DNA of 64,000 bases. It comes from Ureibacillus yapensis. Its GTDB lineage: Bacteria; Bacillota; Bacilli; Bacillales_A; Planococcaceae. The stretch covers positions 786,106 through 850,105 of the forward strand of contig NZ_QWEI01000001.1 in NCBI RefSeq assembly GCF_003515775.1. The letters run 5' to 3'. Below are positions 59,174 to 64,000 of the stretch, one piece after another (the first letter of the stretch is position 1; each line of letters begins with the position of its first letter). Position numbers and translations under genes: made by a program. The notes beneath the pieces were generated by a model. That model made no database searches and was not told where the DNA came from. It saw only the letters and a program-made list of their open reading frames with translations.

Positions 59174-59785
59174 TTATCCAAGCCATTTTTTAAACCATTC
59201 CCAAACAATAAACGTTACTTTTGGTTCTTCTTTTTCCTCATCTTTTGCTTTTTCCTCGTCTTGATCCTTTTTGGCCGACGCTTCACAAACATTTTGGAAA
59301 ATACTGCACCACCAATTATCTCCGCGTCCTTCCCCAATCGTTAAAACCAGGGATTGGTAAGTAGATTGTGGATAAAACATTGCCGCTTGAAGTTTCGGGG
59401 GCATTAAGTTATCCCCAATGTGTATTTTCACATTTTCATTTCTATAGTATTTGTCCACATAATTTGATAGTTCGGCATACACATCATCATTCGCAAGGTT
59501 GGCACTTTCGTTCTGTTGGATTGCCGTAAAAAACGGCGTTAAGTTTTGAACCATTTCCTTTTTAAGCTGCTGATCGGCATCCGTATTACTATTTGCCACC
59601 ACTCGAATTTTCAAACTATCATCTACTAAATCTGCTCTCGTTTCGTTGATTTTCTCCATAGCATCCGGTACCAAAATAATCGAACAAACAATGGCTACTG
59701 CGAAAGCCACTAATCTTAAACTACTTAAAACTGGATGAAGCTCTTGGTTTTTTTCGATAGTTGAAATCTCGTAATCATTTAACAT
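59174..59785 (-). CDS. spoIIR: Stage II sporulation protein R
   Basis: 203 aa from ATG 59783-59785 after GGGAGGG. N-terminal membrane anchor/signal at about 22-43, then the SpoIIR domain: LKIRVVANSNTDADQQLK, and GEGRGDNWWCSIFQNVC with the conserved Trp-Trp-Cys. The charged stretch KDQDEEKAKDEEKEE is specific to this protein. SpoIIR is the forespore signal that triggers SpoIIGA cleavage of pro-SigE. Order with prmC, prfA and tdk is as in Bacillus. Confidence 0.92.
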   Translation of the reverse strand: MLNDYEISTIEKNQELHPVLSSLRLVAFAVAIVCSIILVPDAMEKINETRADLVDDSLKIRVVANSNTDADQQLKKEMVQNLTPFFTAIQQNESANLANDDVYAELSNYVDKYYRNENVKIHIGDNLMPPKLQAAMFYPQSTYQSLVLTIGEGRGDNWWCSIFQNVCEASAKKDQDEEKAKDEEKEEPKVTFIVWEWFKKWLG

Positions 59786-59830
59786 AGTAATATCCCTCCC
59801 TGACATCATAATTGGCAGGAAGAGAATTTT

Positions 59831-60691
59831 TTATACATTTATTTCACAAAAAACAAAACGATTTTTTTGATTAATATCTTTTACGATTTCAATTTTTGCT
59901 TTTGGAAAACTAGATTGAAAGAAACCGGCAACCGCCTCACCCTGTGTGTACCCTATCTCCACCCCAATTAAAGCGCGGTTTTTAACGATGCCGGGCAACT
60001 GCTCGGCAAGCTTTCGATAGAGAACCAAACCATCCTCTTCCGCAAAAAGTGCTGTGTGCGGTTCATGGTCCAATACCACTTCAGACATTTGCTTTGCTTC
60101 GTCGAATGCAATATAGGGGGGATTCGATAAAATGACATCCCATTTTTCATTTTGGAGGGGTGCTGTTAAATCGCCCATTCGAAACTCAATGCTGGCGTCC
60201 AGATTTTCGGCATTTCTTTTTGCCGTTTGAATGGCATCCAAGGAAATATCAGTGGCCACTACCCGGGCTGAAGGAAACTCCTTTTTCATCGTGATCGCGA
60301 TGGCTCCGCTGCCTGTTCCAATATCCGCAAGCTGAAGATCGGTACCTTTTCCAAAAAGTTTATCCATTCGATTCAGCGCCCCCAAGATCAGCTCTTCCGT
60401 TTCCGGACGGGGAATCAGGACCGATTCATCTACTTGAAATGTTCGGCCATAAAACTCTTCTGTACCCGTAATATACTGAACAGGACGCCCATTCCCGTGT
60501 TCCAGGACATAATGTTCAAATTCGGTACTCTGTTCTTCGCTTATTTTCTCGTGCATTCGCATCATCAATCCGGAGTAATTCGTTTGAAGAATATGCTGCA
60601 TCAGCAACCTTGCTGCATTCTCGTCACGACCTTTTTCTACTAAAAAAGAAGAAGCCCAATTAAGGGCCTCAAAAATGGTATTATGCTTCAT
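59831..60691 (-). CDS. prmC: Peptide chain release factor N5-glutamine methyltransferase
   Basis: 286 aa. SAM-binding [11 protein letters not shown] (123-133) and the NPPY motif at 190-193 that positions the target glutamine. Methylates the Gln of the GGQ motif in RF1 and RF2. Its first codons overlap the end of prfA by 11 bases, so the two are coupled. Assignment firm. Confidence 0.96.
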   Translation of the reverse strand: MKHNTIFEALNWASSFLVEKGRDENAARLLMQHILQTNYSGLMMRMHEKISEEQSTEFEHYVLEHGNGRPVQYITGTEEFYGRTFQVDESVLIPRPETEELILGALNRMDKLFGKGTDLQLADIGTGSGAIAITMKKEFPSARVVATDISLDAIQTAKRNAENLDASIEFRMGDLTAPLQNEKWDVILSNPPYIAFDEAKQMSEVVLDHEPHTALFAEEDGLVLYRKLAEQLPGIVKNRALIGVEIGYTQGEAVAGFFQSSFPKAKIEIVKDINQKNRFVFCEINV

Positions 60692-61757
60692 CGTTCAAGT
60701 GTGCAAGTTTGGAAGCTTGCTCTTCCAGCATTAACGCATCGATAATTTCATCAAGCTTCCCTTCCATGATGATATCCAATTTCTGGATTGTCAAACCGAT
60801 GCGGTGGTCTGTGACACGATTTTGCGGATAGTTGTATGTGCGAATACGTTCAGAGCGATCTCCCGTACCAACGGCAGATTTACGCGTTGCGTCCACTTCT
60901 TTTTGCGCTTCTTGCATATATTTATCAGCAACACGGGCACGAAGGATTTTCAACGCTTTTTCACGGTTTTTAATTTGCGAGCGTTCATCTTGCATAGATA
61001 CGACCACGCCTGTTGGAAGGTGGGTCATACGAACAGCGGACATCGTTGTATTAACCGATTGTCCCCCTGCACCACTTGAAGCAAACGTATCTACACGAAT
61101 ATCTTTTTCATGGATTTCCACATCTACTTCTTCTACTTCAGGAAGACATGCAACCGTAGCCGTAGATGTGTGGATACGGCCTTGCGATTCCGTTTTCGGT
61201 ACACGCTGAACACGGTGTGCACCGTTTTCATATTTAAATTTTGAATAAGCGCCTTGTCCATTAATCATGAAGATGACTTCTTTATAGCCGCCCATTTCGT
61301 TTGGCGTAGCTTCCATAATGTCAATCTTCCACCCTTGTGTCTCTGCATAACGGGAATACATACGGAAAAGATCACCCGCGAAAATATTGGCTTCGTCCCC
61401 GCCTGCAGCGCCGCGAATCTCCATAATTACGTTTTTATCGTCGTTCGGGTCTTTTGGAATCAAGAGAATTCTTAAGCGTTCTTCCAATTCAGGAATACGG
61501 CCGTTTAATTCGTTAAACTCTTCTTTTACCATTTCATGCATATCCGGGTCTTTTTCATTTTCCAGCATTTCTTTTGTATCGGCCAATTGTTGTTTGACGT
61601 CTTTATATTCACGATACACTTCAACCATCTCTTGAATATCGGATTGTTCTTTGGAATAATCGCGAAGTTTTTTGCTGTCGCTAACGATATCCGGATCGCT
61701 AAGCAATTCATTTAATCTTTCGTAACGGTCTTCAACCGCTTGTAATCGATCGAACAT
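60681..61757 (-). CDS. prfA: Peptide chain release factor 1
   Basis: 358 aa. GGQ within [10 protein letters not shown] near residue 231 and the preceding [14 protein letters not shown]. Recognises UAA and UAG in the ribosome and releases the chain. GAGGTG lies before the ATG. Typical length. Confidence 0.97.
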   Translation of the reverse strand: MFDRLQAVEDRYERLNELLSDPDIVSDSKKLRDYSKEQSDIQEMVEVYREYKDVKQQLADTKEMLENEKDPDMHEMVKEEFNELNGRIPELEERLRILLIPKDPNDDKNVIMEIRGAAGGDEANIFAGDLFRMYSRYAETQGWKIDIMEATPNEMGGYKEVIFMINGQGAYSKFKYENGAHRVQRVPKTESQGRIHTSTATVACLPEVEEVDVEIHEKDIRVDTFASSGAGGQSVNTTMSAVRMTHLPTGVVVSMQDERSQIKNREKALKILRARVADKYMQEAQKEVDATRKSAVGTGDRSERIRTYNYPQNRVTDHRIGLTIQKLDIIMEGKLDEIIDALMLEEQASKLAHLNDEA

Positions 61758-61905
61758 AGGTTCACCTCAAAAGTTTAATAATATCATTATTCATTCTCTA
61801 CCCAGTTGGCAGAGTTTTGTACTAAGCATCACTGTATTTAAAGAAAATTCCACTATTAGTATAAAGAAATTATGTGTTTGCCGCCACTGGTACATTGTTC
61901 AAAAC

Positions 61906-62478
61906 TTAAAGCGGCGGATTGCTGTGGCATTTTCGGCATACCGGATAATAATCATCATTGCCGCCGATTTGAATTTGCTCCCCCGTGTAGACGGGCTTTT
62001 TGTTTTCATCCACGCGTAGATTCATCGTCGCCTTTTTATGACAGAACCAGCAAATGGTTTTCATTTCTTCGATTTTGTCTGCGTAAATGAGCATATAGCG
62101 GCTGCCTTCAAAAAGTTCGTTTTGGAAATCATTCTTTAATCCGAAGCCCATAACAGGGATATTTAAACGATCGACAATTTTCGCTAATTGCAGAACATGC
62201 TCTTTTGTTAAAAATTGCACTTCATCAACTAAAATACAATACAATTTCTGTGGATAGTTTTGGACATATTCAAAAAGATCCGTGTCATCAAACACAGGGA
62301 TTGCTTTTCGACGCAGCCCAATCCGGCTTGACACATATCCAACTTCGTCACGTGTATCAATTCCGGAAGTAAAAATCAATACCGGTTTATCTTGCTCTTC
62401 ATAGTTATGTGCAACTTTTATAATCTCAATAGATTTTCCGCTGTTCATTGCTCCGTGTTTAAAAAATAATTGCGCCAT
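61906..62478 (-). CDS. tdk: Thymidine kinase
   Basis: 190 aa from ATG 62476-62478 with AGAGG upstream; the frame extends to 62559 but those residues are not conserved in the family. P-loop HGAMNSGKS (8-16), LVDEVQFL, and a zinc ribbon of CWFC and CRKC. Phosphorylates thymidine in salvage. Order prfA-tdk-rpmE-rho matches B. subtilis. Confidence 0.95.
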   Translation of the reverse strand: MAQLFFKHGAMNSGKSIEIIKVAHNYEEQDKPVLIFTSGIDTRDEVGYVSSRIGLRRKAIPVFDDTDLFEYVQNYPQKLYCILVDEVQFLTKEHVLQLAKIVDRLNIPVMGFGLKNDFQNELFEGSRYMLIYADKIEEMKTICWFCHKKATMNLRVDENKKPVYTGEQIQIGGNDDYYPVCRKCHSNPPL

Positions 62479-62641
62479 TCCAACAAACCTCTTTCTAAGT
62501 TGTTCTTTCATTTCCACATGAAAAAGCCTTGAGGATTCCCAAGGCACCACATTTTGCACTATCCTTAAATTATAGTATAACGCATAAGCATCAGCTTCTA
62601 CAATTATTCCCCGAAAGTCAGATAATTTTTTATTTTATACA

Positions 62642-62824
62642 GAAAAGCGCAGGCGGCTCGCCAGCTCCGACAGAAACTGGAGACTTCCGACAAGCATGCC
62701 TTGCATGCGTAGGAGGAAGTCGAAGTTTCCGAGGAGCTAGCCGCTGGAGCTGGACATCAGGAAAAGCGGAGAACGCTCGTTCAGTTCCTCCAGTTGTCGA
62801 GAAGCTAGCCGCCGGAGCAGGACA
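62642..62824. repeat. High-GC hairpin repeat, two adjoining copies
   Basis: Copy 1 (62642-62756) begins GAAAAGCGC and ends GGAGCTGGACA; copy 2 (62761-62824) begins GAAAAGCGG and ends GGAGCAGGACA. Copy 1 folds on itself: GCGGCTCGCCAGCTCC with GGAGCTAGCCGCTGG, GACTTCC with GGAAGTC, and CATGC repeats at the tip. GC content is far above its surroundings. It resembles the bcr-type repeats of Bacillaceae that start GAAAAGCG and end GCTGGAGC. Confidence 0.6.
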
Positions 62825-62856
62825 ATAGAAGAGTCGGCCCGCCCTTCCTCTAAAAG

Positions 62857-62893
62857 AAAAAAATGCCTGCAAGTCTTGGCTTGGCAGGCATTT
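62857..62893 (-). terminator. Terminator of rpmE
   Basis: AAATGCCTGC (62861-62870) pairs with GCAGGCATTT (62884-62893); the minus strand continues TTTTTTCTTTT. Confidence 0.85.
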
Positions 62894-62903
62894 GTGTACA
62901 TTC

Positions 62904-63104
62904 TTATTTAAGACCGTATTTTTTGTTGAAACGATCCACACGTCCGTCAGCAGACGCGAATTTTTGACGGCCAGTATAGAATGGGTGGCATTCGTTGCAG
63001 AACTCTACAGTAATTTTTTCTTTTACTGATCCTGTTTCGAATGTGTTACCGCATGAGCAAGTTACTGTTGCCGTTTTGTAATCTGGATGAATTCCTTGTT
63101 TCAT
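62904..63104 (-). CDS. rpmE: Ribosomal protein L31 (zinc-binding type)
   Basis: 66 aa. Zinc cysteines in TCSCGNTF and [13 protein letters not shown] mark the primary, zinc-containing L31, as opposed to the cysteine-free RpmE2. Part of the large subunit. Its 5' region carries a good promoter and a leader of about 100 nt. Confidence 0.97.
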   Translation of the reverse strand: MKQGIHPDYKTATVTCSCGNTFETGSVKEKITVEFCNECHPFYTGRQKFASADGRVDRFNKKYGLK

Positions 63105-63208
63105 ATTCGTTTCTCCTCTCGCCCTGAACCATCTGGAACAGAGTTGTTATTCGATCAAGTGCCTTACATAACCCGAATATGCCAGTTACATATGCACTGT
63201 TTCATACT
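63105..63208 (-). promoter_or_regulatory. rpmE leader region
   Basis: About 100 nt of untranslated leader from the predicted start to the rpmE ribosome site (GAGAGGAG). L31 genes of Firmicutes often carry autoregulatory leader RNAs; I see GC-richer, potentially paired blocks (TCTGTTCCAGATGG; GGCATATTCGGG) but could not match a defined motif. Confidence 0.35.
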
Positions 63209-63214
63209 TAAAGA

Positions 63215-63243
63215 AGTATAGCAAGAATTAATATTATTTGCAA
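63215..63243 (-). promoter_or_regulatory. SigA promoter of rpmE
   Basis: Minus strand TTGCAA (63238-63243), 17 bases, TATACT (63215-63220). Confidence 0.65.
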
Positions 63244-63364
63244 CAACTAATCGCTAAGTTGGTGCAATCAAATTTTACTTCACTCTGCCTTCATCCCCAT
63301 GAAACCATACGCGACTGCCGCTTTCACTTTCGTCGCAGCCAAAAGAATGCAACTTGAGATTAAA

Positions 63365-64000
63365 TTAAATCAAGCCTTTTCCCTTTGTCGCTTTTTTCAT
63401 GTCGCTATTGAGCTTTTCGAAGAACTCTTCGTTGGTTTTGGAAGCGCGCAGCTTTCTCAGGAAGCGCTCTGCAAAATCGGGAGCATCGGAAAATGTTTTG
63501 CGAATGGCCCATAGTTTTTCCAACTGATCTGAAGGAATGAGCAATTCTTCTTTACGCGTACCGGAACGGCGAATATCAAGAGCTGGGAAGATACGGCGTT
63601 CTGCAAGGTGTCGATCCAAATGAAGCTCCAAGTTCCCTGTTCCTTTAAATTCTTCATAGATGACTTCGTCCATACGAGACCCTGTATCGACTAAAGCGGT
63701 TGCCAAAATTGTTAGGCTTCCGCCTTCTTCAATATTTCGCGCAGAACCGAAGAAGCGTTTTGGACGGTGGAAGGCAGCCGGGTCAATACCGCCGGATAAT
63801 GTTCGTCCACTTGGCGGAATGACTAAGTTATAGGCACGCGCCAAACGTGTAATGGAGTCCATCAAAATAATAACGTCCCGTTTATGTTCCACTAAACGAC
63901 GAGCACGTTCCAGTACAAGCTCCGCCACTTTCACGTGATTTTCCGGTACTTCATCAAAGGTAGAACTTACCACATCGGCTTTGACGGAACGTTCGATATC
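63365..64000 (-). CDS. rho: Transcription termination factor Rho, C-terminal part
   Basis: 212 codons are visible; the start lies beyond the right edge. The visible part holds Walker [17 protein letters not shown], the Q loop [13 protein letters not shown], the arginine finger region and the C-terminal [18 protein letters not shown]. Rho is a hexameric RNA helicase that ends transcription. Its place next to rpmE fits Bacillales. Only the C-terminal ATPase half is covered, so nothing can be said about the N-terminal RNA-binding domain. Confidence 0.95.
   Translation of the reverse strand, partial: DIERSVKADVVSSTFDEVPENHVKVAELVLERARRLVEHKRDVIILMDSITRLARAYNLVIPPSGRTLSGGIDPAAFHRPKRFFGSARNIEEGGSLTILATALVDTGSRMDEVIYEEFKGTGNLELHLDRHLAERRIFPALDIRRSGTRKEELLIPSDQLEKLWAIRKTFSDAPDFAERFLRKLRASKTNEEFFEKLNSDMKKATKGKGLI

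Larger units (their letters stand above)
62560..62903. other. Repeat-bearing gap between tdk and rpmE
   Basis: 344 bases, mostly the high-GC repeat (62642-62824) and the rpmE terminator (62857-62893). No gene. Confidence 0.6.

Overview
The window looks like chromosome of an AT-rich, spore-forming, flagellated, rod-shaped Bacillales bacterium with an S-layer. The best fit is the Lysinibacillus/Solibacillus group of Planococcaceae. Reasons: an S-layer protein whose N-terminus resembles those of the L. sphaericus group, several other SLH-domain proteins, csaB, spoIID/spoIIQ/spoIIID/spoIIR, mbl, flhO/flhP and a Bacillus-type ATP synthase operon. The genus is an inference from protein features; no 16S rRNA, tRNA or CRISPR array was seen.

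Layout. 1-11 kb is a cell-surface region: an SLH-like/TraB-GumN protein cut by the left edge, an SMR efflux pump, a decayed tyrosine recombinase, the 1248-aa S-layer protein, an SLH amidase and an SLH glucosaminidase. 11-20 kb is a signalling region: a hybrid histidine kinase, a CheY-like receiver and an HPt-REC-GGDEF-REC cyclase on the minus strand, then a PAS-GGDEF-EAL-PilZ protein and a lone PAS protein on the plus strand. 20-26 kb is a wall-polysaccharide operon (TagA-type transferase, MOP-family flippase, DUF5693 protein, CsaB). 27-32 kb is a SWIM/SNF2 helicase pair. 32-43 kb resembles the B. subtilis ssbB-ywpF-fabZ-flhP-flhO-mbl-spoIIID-spoIIQ-spoIID-murAA order. 43-50.4 kb is the complete atpIBEFHAGDC operon. 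50.8-64 kb is housekeeping on the minus strand: wecB, upp, glyA, ywlG, rpiB, a chemoreceptor, ywlE, mntP, ywlC, spoIIR, prmC, prfA, tdk, rpmE and the C-terminal part of rho.

How the parts fit. SLH domains generally dock on pyruvylated secondary cell wall polysaccharide. The window holds both the docked proteins (S-layer, two wall hydrolases, an edge SLH-like protein) and the pyruvyl transferase CsaB with likely polysaccharide genes; wecB could supply ManNAc. The signalling region can in principle make, degrade and bind c-di-GMP, with a possible phosphorelay through an HPt domain.

Non-coding features include a dispersed ~130-185 bp repeat in three copies, a high-GC hairpin repeat, a degenerate ~21-nt tandem array, a palindrome resembling a Rex box upstream of the atp promoter, an inverted repeat upstream of the S-layer promoter, and a potentially structured transcript segment at 19.5 kb. 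I did not find a clearly new multi-gene system; the best leads are the signalling region, the SLH-like/TraB protein and the non-coding elements.
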